Counted from the first letter of the stretch, positions 1 to 9,310 are shown. The stretch: DNA of 64,000 nt from Lysinibacillus sphaericus OT4b.31 (GCF_000392615.1 NZ_KB933407.1:1-64000), one strand, 5' to 3'. Notes: generated by a model not told the origin, from the letters alone. Made by a program: numbers and translations.

Positions 1-83
1 ATTCCGCCTGGCATTCCGCCCGGCATCCCTCCTGGCATTCCACCTGGCATGCCACCAGGAAATCCTCCTGGGAAATTAACCAT
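1..83 (-). CDS. Gly-Pro-Met-rich repeat protein, N-terminal part (coat-like)
   Basis: Reading leftward from the ATG at 83, the protein starts [11 protein letters not shown] and then repeats the tetrapeptide MPGG at least four times before leaving the window. A good GAAGGAG ribosome site lies about 7 nt upstream (near 89-97), so the start is well supported. Such low-complexity Gly/Pro/Met proteins are common among spore coat or spore surface components of Bacillus relatives, but that role is only inferred from composition. Only 27 codons are visible. Confidence 0.6.
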   Translation of the reverse strand, partial: MVNFPGGFPGGMPGGMPGGMPGGMPGG

Positions 84-484
84 TTTATCGCTCCTTCTTT
101 TGAGATATAAACTAGGTTATGATAACACTTCTGAATAGGAATGGTTGAATAACCCGAGTTTTCAAAGTAAGTATGATTAAGATTTTTAGCGGTGGAAATA
201 TTGCACATCTAAATGAGTAAAAGAAGCTTTGGTTATTAAAGCAAATGATGTTTATGGTGCGCGCTTGAAGAGTTTCCAGGAAATCTACTGAATACCCGTG
301 GAAGGTGGGGGAATACCCGCAAAGTAGCGGTAAATCTGTGCAATTTACTTTCATTACTCATCACGTATTCCTTCTATTGTACTCAAGAAGAAAAAATTAT
401 GACAGCATCCTGAAATTCTTTAACCAACAAACTATTAATGATACGATAAAAAAGTACATAAAATATAGAGGTGAGGGGAATATC
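84..484. other. Intergenic region between divergent genes
   Basis: About 400 bases with no convincing gene. It holds the upstream region and ribosome site of the leftward PGGM protein and the leader of the rightward Nudix gene. The open frame continuing upstream of the Nudix start (from about 305) lacks a ribosome site and protein-like composition. No clear promoter or repeat was recognised. Confidence 0.4.
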
Positions 485-1102
485 ATGTTCCTAGATAAAC
501 TGAAGAATGACTTAAACCAAAAACAATCCCTGTTTATAGGAGAGGAAACAGCCTATCGATCAGCGATTTTAATTCCATTAGTTCTGGTGGATGAAGAATG
601 GCATATACTTTTTGAAGTACGTTCATTCACTATGAGAAAACAGCCGGGGGATATTAGTTTTCCAGGCGGTCGAATCGATGCATCAGATCAATCTCCATTG
701 GCAGCAGCAATACGTGAAACATCTGAAGAATTAGGCGTGGATCCAGCAACGATTCATATTGTAGGGCAATTAAGTCCTTATATTGCTTCGTCTTCATTTG
801 TCATCTACCCATTTGTAGCAACGATTGACTACAATCAAATGATTCATTCCTACAACAAAGAAGAAGTTGAGGAAGTATTTACGGTACCAATCAAATGGCT
901 ATTGCATTATGAGCCTTATATGCATTTAGTAGCTGTTGAACCCATACCTTCACCAGACTTTCCATTTGATAAAATTGTCAATGGTGCGCAGTATCAATGG
1001 CGAACACGTTCAATGGAAGAATGGTTTTTTGAGTATGAGAAGTATACCATTTGGGGTTTAACAGCTAGGATTTTAAAACATTTTATAGAAATTATTAAAT
1101 AA
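485..1102 (+). CDS. Nudix hydrolase, CoA pyrophosphatase type
   Basis: A 205-residue Nudix protein. The segment LFEVRSFTMRKQPGDISFPG followed by GRIDASD and then AIRETSEELGV is the combined UPF0035 plus Nudix-box signature of CoA diphosphatases, which cleave CoA or oxidised CoA to phosphopantetheine and 3',5'-ADP. The Glu residues of RETSEE are the expected metal ligands. The family usually has about 200 residues, matching the ATG at 485, which sits behind a strong GAGGTGAGGGG ribosome site. The frame is open 60 codons further upstream, but that part has no ribosome site. Substrate is inferred from the family. Confidence 0.85.
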   Translation: MFLDKLKNDLNQKQSLFIGEETAYRSAILIPLVLVDEEWHILFEVRSFTMRKQPGDISFPGGRIDASDQSPLAAAIRETSEELGVDPATIHIVGQLSPYIASSSFVIYPFVATIDYNQMIHSYNKEEVEEVFTVPIKWLLHYEPYMHLVAVEPIPSPDFPFDKIVNGAQYQWRTRSMEEWFFEYEKYTIWGLTARILKHFIEIIK

Positions 1103-1200
1103 GTACATGAAGAGACGAGATCTTTCTAAGTTTTGATACCTCAGAATGGAATATGTTATTATCAATAAATAAATGAAAAACATAATTTGGAGGGTTTTCC

Positions 1201-1518
1201 TTGAAAATAGAAATTAACTATTTAGTAGATATGTATAGAGATTCCTACTTCCCTGATTTTTTAGTAGATAAGGTGAAAGCAACAATTGAAGGAGTTGCTA
1301 ATTATCTTGAAAATGAGGCATATACGAAGGACACAGTACAACAAAAATTAGACGAGATGACCGATCAACTTAACGAGCTTGCAGAAGAATTTGAAGAAAA
1401 TGATAGTCAAATTGAAACCGTTGCGAGAGAATCCATTGCAGATACGGTATTCTTAGTTTTAAAAGCTTATCATATAGATATCGATATAGAAGAAGCTATT
1501 AGAAATAGAGATTGGTAA
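1201..1518 (+). CDS. Small acidic protein, DUF5713-like
   Basis: A 105-residue, strongly acidic and helical protein beginning KIEINYLVDMYRDSYFP. The Tyr-Leu-x-x-Met-Tyr-x-x-x-Tyr-Phe-Pro opening resembles DUF5713 proteins; I am moderately sure of this and no function is known. It starts with TTG at 1201, supported by GGAGGG seven bases upstream. No membrane segment or cysteine motif is visible. A terminator at 1537-1576 closes the transcript, so it is probably monocistronic. Confidence 0.75.
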   Translation: MKIEINYLVDMYRDSYFPDFLVDKVKATIEGVANYLENEAYTKDTVQQKLDEMTDQLNELAEEFEENDSQIETVARESIADTVFLVLKAYHIDIDIEEAIRNRDW

Positions 1519-1536
1519 AAATCATGTTAGTAAGAA

Positions 1537-1576
1537 AATCGCTAAGGTAGAAAGTTTAAACTTTAGCGATTATTTT
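1537..1576 (+). terminator. Rho-independent terminator after the DUF5713-like gene
   Basis: Inverted repeat AATCGCTAA / TTAGCGATT with an inner AAAGTTTAAACTTT stretch, followed by ATTTTAT, 20 nt after the stop codon. Confidence 0.6.
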
Positions 1577-1604
1577 ATATGCATTAAAAGGGAAGGTTTC
1601 TTTC

Positions 1605-2228
1605 ATGGAGAATTTTGTAGATTCACCATTTTTCACTTATGATTTTTATAGCTTTACGTCAAGAGGAAATGCCGTATTGGTACAATGTCCAAATTGTACA
1701 AAATGCGCCCAGATTAAAAGAATCGCTACCACCTATATTGTCCAATGTGACAGTTGTACTTTCCGTAAAACAAAGGAGCAGCAATGTTTAGTAAAAGCTT
1801 TTGCACAGGGAGAATGTAAATCCTGTAAACGACATGTCAATATTGAACTGGAAGATAGAGAACGTCATTATAGTAAGCTGAACAAGGCATGCCCTTTTTG
1901 TCATACGCTTGTACAATGTCATATCAAAATTAATCCGACAAAAGTCTATTTTATTGTGGTGTCAAATGCAAAAGGGACAGATCCTATATTCCTACTAGAT
2001 TACTATCTCTTAACAAATGTAGGGCCCAACCAACCTATCTGGGCGTTAAGCGCAAGCCATTTGAAGTATTTAGTTGACTATGTGTCGGATAAATTAAGAA
2101 CAAAGAATTTTACAGGTAAAACAGCATCGCATTCGCTACCTGCCTATATTAAATGTGCAAAAAATCGAGAGGATGTATTGCGTAAGTTAAAACAATTAGA
2201 AAGGAAATTATTGGGAATGGAAAAATAG
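1605..2228 (+). CDS. Cys-rich zinc-ribbon-like protein of unknown function
   Basis: A 207-residue protein with an N-terminal series of paired cysteines: CPNCTKC (about residues 25-31), CDSC (47-50), CKSC (70-73) and CPFC (93-96). Such CxxC knuckles normally bind zinc. The C-terminal half is Lys-rich and without cysteine pairs until a lone Cys. The ATG at 1605 has GGGAAGG 8 nt upstream. It is followed within 20 nt by a CbrC-like gene, and a third gene follows; the spacing suggests one operon. I do not recognise the family. Confidence 0.75.
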   Translation: MENFVDSPFFTYDFYSFTSRGNAVLVQCPNCTKCAQIKRIATTYIVQCDSCTFRKTKEQQCLVKAFAQGECKSCKRHVNIELEDRERHYSKLNKACPFCHTLVQCHIKINPTKVYFIVVSNAKGTDPIFLLDYYLLTNVGPNQPIWALSASHLKYLVDYVSDKLRTKNFTGKTASHSLPAYIKCAKNREDVLRKLKQLERKLLGMEK

Positions 2229-2246
2229 CGCCAAGGAGATGACAAC

Positions 2247-2792
2247 ATGTGTAAAAAAACAGCAGAAGAATTGGAAGGAACATTACCTAAATTTAAGTAT
2301 ATAGCGCATCCCATCAAATCAGAGATTTTCAAAATAGACAAAAAAGTGCTATGTGATTGTTGTGAAGAAGAGGTAGAAATATATGTTGAAAGTGGCCTAT
2401 ATGCAATAGAATCAGTCGAGTATCTTTGTCCAAATTGTATTTCTAGTGGAAAAGCGGCTGCAAAGTATAATGGAACATTTCAATCAGATTTATATAATGA
2501 TGAACGAGTAGTAAACAAGTCGTTTGTAGATGAAATCTTACATCGAACACCGGGTTATGTGAGTTGGCAAGGGAATAACTGGCTTGCTCATTGTACGGAT
2601 TACTGTGCTTTTATTGGCTATGTAGGGTGGTTGGAATTAGTAGAAAAAGGCATTGAAGATGAAATAGAAAATTTTACAGAGATGGCTCTAGCAGATTTAA
2701 AGCAATACTTAACGAATGATGGTGAATTACAAGGCTATCTATTTCAATGTATAGAATGCGGGAAATATTGCTTATATGCAGATTGTGCATGA
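2247..2792 (+). CDS. CbrC family protein (UPF0167)
   Basis: A 181-residue protein with the landmarks of the CbrC/UPF0167 family: LPKFKYIAHP near the N terminus, CDCC, LCPNCISSGKAAAKY, the block RTPGYVSWQGNNWLAHCTDY, and a late CIECGKYCLYADC. In E. coli, CbrC belongs to the CreBC regulon and affects colicin E2 tolerance; the biochemical activity is unknown. The cysteine pairs suggest a structural zinc site. The ATG at 2247 lies 8 nt after AGGAG. It sits second in a probable three-gene operon. Confidence 0.85.
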   Translation: MCKKTAEELEGTLPKFKYIAHPIKSEIFKIDKKVLCDCCEEEVEIYVESGLYAIESVEYLCPNCISSGKAAAKYNGTFQSDLYNDERVVNKSFVDEILHRTPGYVSWQGNNWLAHCTDYCAFIGYVGWLELVEKGIEDEIENFTEMALADLKQYLTNDGELQGYLFQCIECGKYCLYADCA

Positions 2793-2828
2793 GTTATCTA
2801 TAGAGGCGTCATAAGGAGGAATGAGAAA

Positions 2829-4163
2829 TTGCACTATTTAACATCTGCCAATTTTGTAACGCATCAAGAAATCTTTCAACAGGCGACAACTGAAATTCGA
2901 ACGAGGAGTTGTAAAGTGATTGAAGACTATCCTCTCACGATTGAGTTATCAACGGGAGAGAGTCTATTGCTAACGAGTATTTTAGAGTTCTATTTAAATC
3001 AACAACTAACTACAACATTTAAACATGCTGAAGTGAAGGCTTTTTGCGAACAACTGCGACACATGGCAGGGTTCAATAATATTAGTTATACATTGCGCGT
3101 TTGGATTGAAAACAATATTCAAGAACGCTATTTCGCTACAGGAACAAAAAACTGGCCATCTACATATACATTAAAAGAAGGAATGGAGTTAGTAGATTTA
3201 GAATTGCTGAATTTTGTGTGCTATGTCGCGATATGTTTTATGAAATATGGTGCAAGTTATGAATCTCTTTCAGCACAACGACTCTTTAACTTGGTAGAGG
3301 CAACAGGATCAAATGAAGTAGCTAAACTGCGAGAAAATGGATCCGGTGAACTGACAATAAGTGAAAGTTCTTATCGTGATAACGATGTTGTCTGTAAAGC
3401 GAATGATGTTTTTGCCATGATTGATGTCCATATTAAAAACGAGAAACAGGTTGCCTATGAGAAATCATTGGACTTTATTATTCGATTACTAGATTTGAAT
3501 TTCCCTAAAAGTTATCAAATTAAATTTTCTTGTGCGAAAAATGAGTACTTGCCAATTGAAAATTTACCTCAAGTACCTGTTCATAATTTTTTTGCCAATG
3601 CGCTAAAATATCCGGAACTACATTCGAAAATAAAATTATACGCAGAAAAGGCCATGAGAACATATGCGTGGTATACAGATTTAGAGGATGAGGATTGTGC
3701 TATGCCATCCACATTTGCCGTTTTAGGCTTAGGGTTAGTTTCCTCAGAATATTGGCCCTTAGTAAAAAAATACATGGAAACCTGTGATGGGGACCACTCT
3801 TCTATCCAAACCGCTTTCACACCCGTGTTTATCAACAAATTCGGTTTTACATCTGAAACGCTTCCTGTTTTCATTAGTTGTGTACTTGCGGTTCAAGAAC
3901 ATGAACATAATGAAATTTTTTCTGAGAACATGAATGATAAAGCAAGTTTAGAACTACTATTAACATGTAAAAGAAACTTTGTGGCGTATCTCAGTGAAAG
4001 CCAAAAAGAGGATTGGAAAGAAGAACTTGATGAAATGATTGCATTTGTCTGGGAAAATGTCTGTTATGCTATTTGGGGTGTGTGCTTTAATAAACCGCCT
4101 GCTGTAGTGATAGAAAATGCTTCAGATGAATTAAGACACCTTTATCAAGAGATTTTGTTATAA
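2829..4163 (+). CDS. Hypothetical protein, possibly DUF6138
   Basis: A 444-residue soluble protein without signal peptide or membrane segment. It starts with TTG at 2829, chosen because AAGGAGG lies 9 nt upstream; the nearer ATG at 2821 is in a frame that stops after six codons. Composition is mixed alpha-helical with scattered cysteines but no recognisable motif. It reminds me of the DUF6138 family, with low certainty. It closes a probable three-gene run with the zinc-ribbon and CbrC-like genes and is followed by a terminator. Confidence 0.75.
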   Translation: MHYLTSANFVTHQEIFQQATTEIRTRSCKVIEDYPLTIELSTGESLLLTSILEFYLNQQLTTTFKHAEVKAFCEQLRHMAGFNNISYTLRVWIENNIQERYFATGTKNWPSTYTLKEGMELVDLELLNFVCYVAICFMKYGASYESLSAQRLFNLVEATGSNEVAKLRENGSGELTISESSYRDNDVVCKANDVFAMIDVHIKNEKQVAYEKSLDFIIRLLDLNFPKSYQIKFSCAKNEYLPIENLPQVPVHNFFANALKYPELHSKIKLYAEKAMRTYAWYTDLEDEDCAMPSTFAVLGLGLVSSEYWPLVKKYMETCDGDHSSIQTAFTPVFINKFGFTSETLPVFISCVLAVQEHEHNEIFSENMNDKASLELLLTCKRNFVAYLSESQKEDWKEELDEMIAFVWENVCYAIWGVCFNKPPAVVIENASDELRHLYQEILL

Positions 4164-4228
4164 AACAGTACATGAAAAAGTTAATTTGAACGCTGTTAAA
4201 ATGAATAGAGCATGGCAAAAAGGTACAG

Positions 4229-4270
4229 GAGCAGGAGATTTGTGATTAACGCATCTCCTACTCTTTTTTA
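4229..4270 (+). terminator. Terminator of the CbrC operon
   Basis: Stem GAGCAGGAGAT / ATCTCCTACTC (one mismatch) with a 13-nt loop, followed by TTTTTTATTTT. Confidence 0.75.
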
Positions 4271-4390
4271 TTTTAGATTGAGCAGCTGCCAATTTAATAG
4301 CGGAACTACTTCATAAGCATAGGGTTAAAGTTGAGCAAAATAATGAATACATTAGGGCTGTGAAGTAACAATCGCATGAGGTTCAAGAAA

Positions 4391-5098
4391 CTATTTTGTA
4401 CAAGAATACACTCTATAATCTAAAATTCCTTCATACTTTAAGTTCAGATCGTAATGCTTTTCCATGAGTTCGTAATGTTCAGGTTCAATATCCTTGGAGT
4501 ACTGATATTCAGGCACTGAAGAAATGAACTTGTTTTTTTGTATACGGATATTTTTAAAACCGACCTGTTTAAATAAAGCAACCCAATCCTTTTTCATAAA
4601 GAAGGAATCAAAGCCATAAAATTGTTTGATTTCCTGTTCGGTTTTCGCTTCAAGCTGTCGGTTAATGGTAAATTCGATTGCAATGAACCGACCACCATCC
4701 TTTAATAAACGAAAAATTTCTTTTAGGGCGCTAGGCTTATTGACAAAAGAAAGAACAGATTCAGCAATGATAAAATCAAATTTACGATCGGGTAACGGCA
4801 TTTTTTCGATTGAACCTTGCATGATTGTTACTGGTAGATGTGTTTTTTTCATCCTCTTTTTGGCTTTCGCTACCATAATTGAATTGATATCTATGCCCAT
4901 TACTTTTGCACCGTAGTTGCTAGCTAAAAAGGCAGCAGTTTGGCCTGTACCACACCCTACATCTAAAATATGAGAAGCTTTGCTGACTTGCTCCGTTTTG
5001 AATATTGCCTTTGTTAGGTTAATACCGCCAGGATGAGCACCCCCAACACCAAATTTGGACAAAAAATCTAGATATTTGGAATTCTGAAAGACAACCAC
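4391..5098 (-). CDS. Class I SAM-dependent methyltransferase
   Basis: A 235-residue methyltransferase of the ubiE/Methyltransf_11 type. Motif I is HILDVGCGTGQTAAFLA (about residues 43-59), followed by MGIDIN, the acidic end of strand 2, and FDFIIAESVLSF as motif II. These bind S-adenosylmethionine. The substrate cannot be told. The start is uncertain: the longest frame begins with GTG at 5098, but its ribosome site is weak, and no better internal start is obvious before AHPGGINLTK. It is isolated and opposite in strand to both neighbours. Confidence 0.85.
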   Translation of the reverse strand: MVVFQNSKYLDFLSKFGVGGAHPGGINLTKAIFKTEQVSKASHILDVGCGTGQTAAFLASNYGAKVMGIDINSIMVAKAKKRMKKTHLPVTIMQGSIEKMPLPDRKFDFIIAESVLSFVNKPSALKEIFRLLKDGGRFIAIEFTINRQLEAKTEQEIKQFYGFDSFFMKKDWVALFKQVGFKNIRIQKNKFISSVPEYQYSKDIEPEHYELMEKHYDLNLKYEGILDYRVYSCTK

Positions 5099-5385
5099 CT
5101 ACTTTATTCGTCATAATTGTATAGTATGAAATAAAAAATAGTATGGTTCCTGCAAGAGATAAGCTGACCAAAAATGAAACCTTACAGAAGTAAGGAGTGA
5201 TTGATTTTAAAAGTGCTGGTATAGGATCTGGACGGCACCATAAAAAGTGGAATAAATCACTAGATTTCTATATGTTTTACGCACTACATACGTTATATTA
5301 TGTGTCAGCCACGTCTACGAAAGACTAATCAATAAAAAATTTCAGACATATATTATTAAAAAGCTTTCTGATAGGGGGTGAATCG

Positions 5386-5619
5386 ATGCCATTTTATCCG
5401 CCGAATCCTGGAAGGAGACCACTTCCACCAAGATATAGACAAGGATCTAATCGAGGTAGACAGGAGCAACCTTTCTTTTACCCGAACCAACTACCCCAGG
5501 CTTCTAGATTTGGAAGATTACCAGATAGTATAAATGCCATTATGGGTCATGCTGGAACAATCACGAATGGGGTTAATATGTTAAGGCAAATGGGATCATT
5601 GTTAAGTTTATTTAAATAG
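5386..5619 (+). CDS. Small Pro/Arg-rich protein, VrrA/YqfQ-like
   Basis: A 77-residue basic protein. The N-terminal half is rich in Pro, Arg and aromatic residues (PFYPPNPGRRPLPPRYRQ), and the C-terminal half is an amphipathic helix ending NMLRQMGSLLSLFK. This two-part layout resembles the small YqfQ/VrrA-type proteins of spore formers, whose function is unknown; the assignment is tentative. GGGGGTGA about 7 nt upstream supports the ATG. A terminator follows immediately. Confidence 0.65.
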   Translation: MPFYPPNPGRRPLPPRYRQGSNRGRQEQPFFYPNQLPQASRFGRLPDSINAIMGHAGTITNGVNMLRQMGSLLSLFK

Positions 5620-5643
5620 TTTCAAGATGCAATAGGCTATATC

Positions 5644-5680
5644 AAGCACATCAATGGCAATAAGTTGATGTGCTTTTTTG
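5644..5680 (+). terminator. Terminator after the small VrrA-like gene
   Basis: Perfect stem AAGCACATCAA / TTGATGTGCTT followed by a run of six T. Confidence 0.85.
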
Positions 5681-5775
5681 TGTATTAGCTCTTATAAAGA
5701 GCCCAGCCAGCTGAAGAAGTGGAAAAGTTATATACAAAAATCCATTTCATACTTCACTTTCGGTTATATTCCAAC

Positions 5776-5850
5776 TACAGGCGGACGCTTTCTTCGGTCA
5801 AGCATCGAGCTGCTTCCTTTTCCCGCTGAGTCGCCGCCATACGCTCCTAG
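5776..5850. repeat. Degenerate GC-rich dispersed repeat (GGCGGACGC type)
   Basis: A locally GC-rich stretch, starting GGCGGACGCTTTC and ending GTCGCCGCCATACGCTCC, stands out from the AT-rich surroundings. It matches from memory the widespread palindromic repeat of Bacillaceae built around GCGGACGCTTTCC and GAGTCGCCG words. This copy is degraded and I cannot draw its boundaries exactly. The rest of 5681-6070 shows no gene. Confidence 0.4.
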
Positions 5851-6071
5851 CAAAAATGTCCGTGTTTCGTTATAGAAAAACGATTGATGAAAGTAATTTA
5901 AATAAAGTATAGAAGTTTCTATTGTTGTGCATTTGTCAAGTTTCATGGCAGCTATTAGCCTCTCTACTAGCGGCCATTTCAGCCTTGTTTATGTCTGAAG
6001 TGTGAACACCTGTAGTGTTTTACTTGAAAAAAATGCTTACATAAAAGAATTTATTTTTGTTATAGTTACAA

Positions 6072-6089
6072 ACAGACCGGTTGGTATGT
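6072..6089. promoter_or_regulatory. TetR-type operator upstream of the decayed efflux locus
   Basis: Inverted repeat ACAGACC-GGTT-GGTATGT (6 of 7 positions pair), the common form of a TetR-family drug-regulator operator. It lies 19 bases before the start of the TetR-like remnant, consistent with an autoregulatory site left behind by the dead gene. Confidence 0.5.
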
Positions 6090-6107
6090 TGGGGTGAGTT
6101 AGACAAA

Positions 6108-6520
6108 ATGGCGACTAAATCGTTGATTATCAACATCGCACCAAAACTTTTTCAATCAAACAGGATATATCCGAGTGGAAAGAAGTGAAATGTTAAAAGT
6201 CAGAATATCTCAAAGTTCTCACTTTTTGAAGGAAGTCATTACAACGGATGGTAGCTATATTCGACCAGTATTCTATTACACCAGAGGCCAGCAGAGAAGA
6301 GGAGGGGGGCACTTAAAGGCTAGTCATTTAGCAGGGGTGTGAGTGAATTGGCTGCATTAAGTGTTCCAGTAAGAGAGCTTTACTGAAATGTGTATGGAAA
6401 AATCCAAATGATATTTATTCATGAATAAGGATATTCAAAAGATACAGCCTATTCGATTGCAATTCAGATGACAGCCTTAATGGAGGAATCGATGTTGCGC
6501 TATTTAACACAGACTCATCT
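6108..6520 (+). pseudogene. Decayed TetR-family regulator remnant
   Basis: An ATG with GGGGTGAG upstream begins MATKSLIINIAPKLFQS, which fits the first helix of a TetR repressor, then stops after 26 codons. In the next frame GYIRVE..EMLK continues as expected for the helix-turn-helix region, with a later FYY-like segment, and AIQMTALMEESMLRYL near 6470. Multiple frame changes and stops separate these pieces. The link to TetR rests on these short matches, the palindromic operator just upstream and the efflux gene just downstream; it is an inference. Confidence 0.4.
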
Positions 6521-6577
6521 GTAACCAGAAAGTCGCTTCTACCGGATCACCAAATATTTTTAAGGGAGTTTGAACTC

Positions 6578-8023
6578 GTGAGTAAAAAAGTGAATACAAG
6601 TCCGAAAGTCGATGCTTCGGCAAACAAACAACACAAAACAGGCCCTATCTTAGCTGCTCTTTTAGTGGCTGGCTTTGTTGGACTTTTTAGTGAAACGGCA
6701 TTAAATATTGCTTTAGGTGACTTAAGTCAAATTTTTAGTGTAAATGCTACAACTATTCAATGGTTAGCAACAGGTTATTTTTTAACTTTAGGTATTTTAG
6801 TGCCAGTAACAGGCATTTTGATGCAAAAATTTACAACGCGTCAAATGTTTATGAGCTCCATTTTATTATCGTTAATAGGAACAATTTTAGCCGCGGTCGC
6901 ACCAGTATTTAGTGTGTTATTACTTGCTCGTGTCATTCAAGCGGCAGGTTTAGCCATCAATTTACCCTTAACTCAAAACGTTATCTTTACGATTTTCCCA
7001 CCAAATAAACGTGGTGGTGCTATGGGAATCATGGGTCTAGTGATGTTAGCCGGTCCAGCATTAGGTCCAACAATCGCAGGTCTTATTTTAGATACATTAT
7101 CTTGGCACTGGATTTTCGGCGTCACTATACCGTTCTTATTGTTCTCTTTAATTTTCGGACAGAAATATTTACCGAATGTCAATGCAGTACGCAAAGTATC
7201 GATTGATACACTATCTATTATCCTGTCAACGATTGGTTTCGGCGGTATTGTTTACGGATTCAGTGTATCAGGTGAAGCAGGATGGACAAGTGCAACGGTT
7301 CTTGGCACAATCATTGTTGGTGTTTTAGCCATCATCCTATTCTCGATTCGTCAAATGAGCATGACCACGCCAATGTTAAATTTACGTGCATTTAAATACC
7401 CACTTTTCGTTTTGGGTGTATTTATGAGCTTTATAACATTCTTTAACATGTTATCGATGTTAGTTATTTTACCAATGTATATGCAAATGGCATTAGTCAT
7501 GGCAGCATTTACAACAGGTCTGATTCTTTTACCAGGTAGTTTATTAAACTGTATTTTAGCGCCAACAATTGGTCGCTTATTCGATAAATACGGTCCCAAA
7601 GCAGTTATTACACCAGGTACACTTTTAGTCGTTATTGGTTATCTACTGTATGCAACATTTGGTACAGAAACGGCTGTATGGATGATTATCTTCACGCATG
7701 TTGTCATGATGCTAGGTATCGGTGCGGTGCTTGCCTCTACATAAACAAACACCTTAAACGCTTTACCAAAAGAGTACTATCCAGATGGTATTGCGATTAC
7801 CCAAACCATTCAACAAGTAGCAGGTGCGGTTGGTATCGCAATTATGGTGGCGTTGTTCACGTCAAAACAAAGCAGTGCGTTAACAACAGCAGGTGACAAT
7901 ATGACAGAGGCTGCAGCATCAGGATCATCCTTCGTCTTTACAGTAGGATTCGTCTTTGCTGTCATTAATTTTGTGTTATCCTTATTCATGAAAAAGCCAA
8001 GCACTCTTCAATTAAAATCTTAA
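6578..8023 (+). pseudogene. DHA2-type MFS multidrug efflux transporter, one internal stop
   Basis: The reading frame from the GTG at 6578 (AGGGAG 9 nt upstream) encodes a 14-helix-type MFS drug transporter (WLATGYFLTLGILVPVTG, then RGGAMGIMG). It hits TAA at 7742-7744, codon 389, yet stays in the same frame with clear transporter sequence (QTIQQVAGAVGIAIMVALF) to the TAA at 8021. The full frame is 481 codons, a normal DHA2 length. Changing TAA to CAA would give TQTNTLNALP, the usual family sequence, so a single C-to-T change explains the break. The truncated product would lack the last helices. It may also be a sequencing error. Confidence 0.85.
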
Positions 8024-8084
8024 ACACGAGTAGTGGTTCATAGCATGTAAGAAAATGGTAGTGTAAAAAGCACGAAACTATAAA

Positions 8085-8116
8085 AACCCTCTTAAGAAAA
8101 AGTTCTTAGGAGGGTT
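8085..8116 (-). terminator. Terminator of the ferredoxin reductase gene
   Basis: Stem AACCCTCTTAAGAA / TTCTTAGGAGGGTT (13 of 14 paired). Read leftward it is followed by TTTTATAGTTT, so it best serves the leftward gene ending at 8171. Confidence 0.7.
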
Positions 8117-8170
8117 CTTCGCTTGAAATATATCAACAACAATTTAATATCTAGGGATGAAAATTTGTCG

Positions 8171-9220
8171 TTAGTTTACTTGTACAAGTTGTTTTTCAAT
8201 AATAGAGCGATTTTTTTCTTTAAACATTTCGTTATGCGAAGATACAACCGCATTCCGATAGGCTGTTGGTTCTAAATACGTTTTCACCGAGTTGACAGCA
8301 TTTGCGGCATCTTGGAAAGTTCCTAAAAGCAGATGGATTTTACCTTCGAAAGCTAAAATATCGCCAGCTGCAAAAATACCAGGTTGCGCAGTTTCACCAG
8401 TTGCTTTTCCTTTGAAATAATAATCATCTTTCTTTGGTATGGTAATAGATTCTTCAAATGCTAACGATGCTTCACGGTTATAGCCATGACTAACAATAAC
8501 TTCATCAATTTGACGCGTGTAACTTTGCTTTGTTTGTGAATTTTCACATGTGACTAATTGAATGGCTGTTTTGTCTGCATTGGCGGACAGTTTGGTAATC
8601 GTCGTATTGCATTCGATTTGTACACCAGCAGCGAGTGCCTCTTGTACTGTTGCTTCATGGGCAGATAAAGTTTCTTTACGGTAAACAACGGTTACGTTTT
8701 TGGCAATAGGGCTCAGCTCAACAGCCCAGTCAAGTGCTGCATTACCACCACCTGAAATAATAATTTCCTTGTTTACAAAGCGCTGATAGGATTGTACTGT
8801 GTAGTGCAAGTTGGTCATCTCATATTTTTCAGCACCTTCAAGCGTAAGCTTTTGAGGGTTAATAATACCACCACCAACTGCTAAGAGGATAGCTTTTGAG
8901 TAATGCTTGTCTCCTTGAGCTGTATGTATTACAAAAATATCTTGTTGTCGCTCAATGTAGTCAACCTTTGTTCCAGTTAGGATGGTTGGGTCGAATGTTT
9001 TTGCTTGGGCAATTAATTGTTTGACAAATTGCTCGCCTAAAACGGGGGGATGACCACCAATATCCCAAATAAGCTTTTCTGGGTACAGTAAAACTTTGCC
9101 ACCAAGCTGCTCCTGACTTTCCATTAACTTCGTTTTTAATCCTCTTAAACCACTATAAAAGGCACTATATAGACCAGCAGGCCCACCACCAATAATTGTT
9201 AAATCATATATATCTTGCAT
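8171..9220 (-). CDS. Ferredoxin/flavodoxin--NADP reductase, thioredoxin-reductase-like
   Basis: A 349-residue flavoprotein. The FAD-binding motif TIIGGGPAGLYSAFYSGLRG is at the N terminus, a second GGGNAALDWA nucleotide motif in the middle, and the C-terminal FAD segment GIFAAGDI near residue 290. It lacks the redox CxxC of true thioredoxin reductase, as in the YumC/YcgT family of ferredoxin-NADP reductases. It diverges from a siderophore ABC operon and shares the Fur box at 9296-9310. That context suggests it supplies electrons for iron release from siderophores; this is inference. AAGGATGTG precedes the start. Confidence 0.88.
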   Translation of the reverse strand: MQDIYDLTIIGGGPAGLYSAFYSGLRGLKTKLMESQEQLGGKVLLYPEKLIWDIGGHPPVLGEQFVKQLIAQAKTFDPTILTGTKVDYIERQQDIFVIHTAQGDKHYSKAILLAVGGGIINPQKLTLEGAEKYEMTNLHYTVQSYQRFVNKEIIISGGGNAALDWAVELSPIAKNVTVVYRKETLSAHEATVQEALAAGVQIECNTTITKLSANADKTAIQLVTCENSQTKQSYTRQIDEVIVSHGYNREASLAFEESITIPKKDDYYFKGKATGETAQPGIFAAGDILAFEGKIHLLLGTFQDAANAVNSVKTYLEPTAYRNAVVSSHNEMFKEKNRSIIEKQLVQVN

Positions 9221-9258
9221 TTAGTTCGCCACATCCTTAATAAATAATAAAAAAGTAT

Positions 9259-9310
9259 TTGACAAATCCTTATCAGATAACTAGACTAGTTCTAGTGATA
9301 ATGATTATCA
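9259..9310 (+). promoter_or_regulatory. Fur-box promoter between reductase and siderophore operon
   Basis: TGATAATGATTATCA at 9296-9310 is a perfect 7-1-7 Fur box. A rightward promoter TTGACA (9259-9264), 17-bp spacer, TAGACT (9282-9287) lies just before it, so bound Fur would cover the transcription start. The box is in the shared divergent region and probably represses both directions when iron is plentiful. A near-palindrome CTAGACTAGTTCTAG overlaps the -10. Confidence 0.85.

Noticed and set aside
4282-4368. A 28-codon open tail (NLIAELLHKHRVKVEQNNEY and a few more residues) upstream of the methyltransferase end
   Set aside because: It has a protein-like look but no start, a stop directly upstream and no recognised family; at most a gene remnant.
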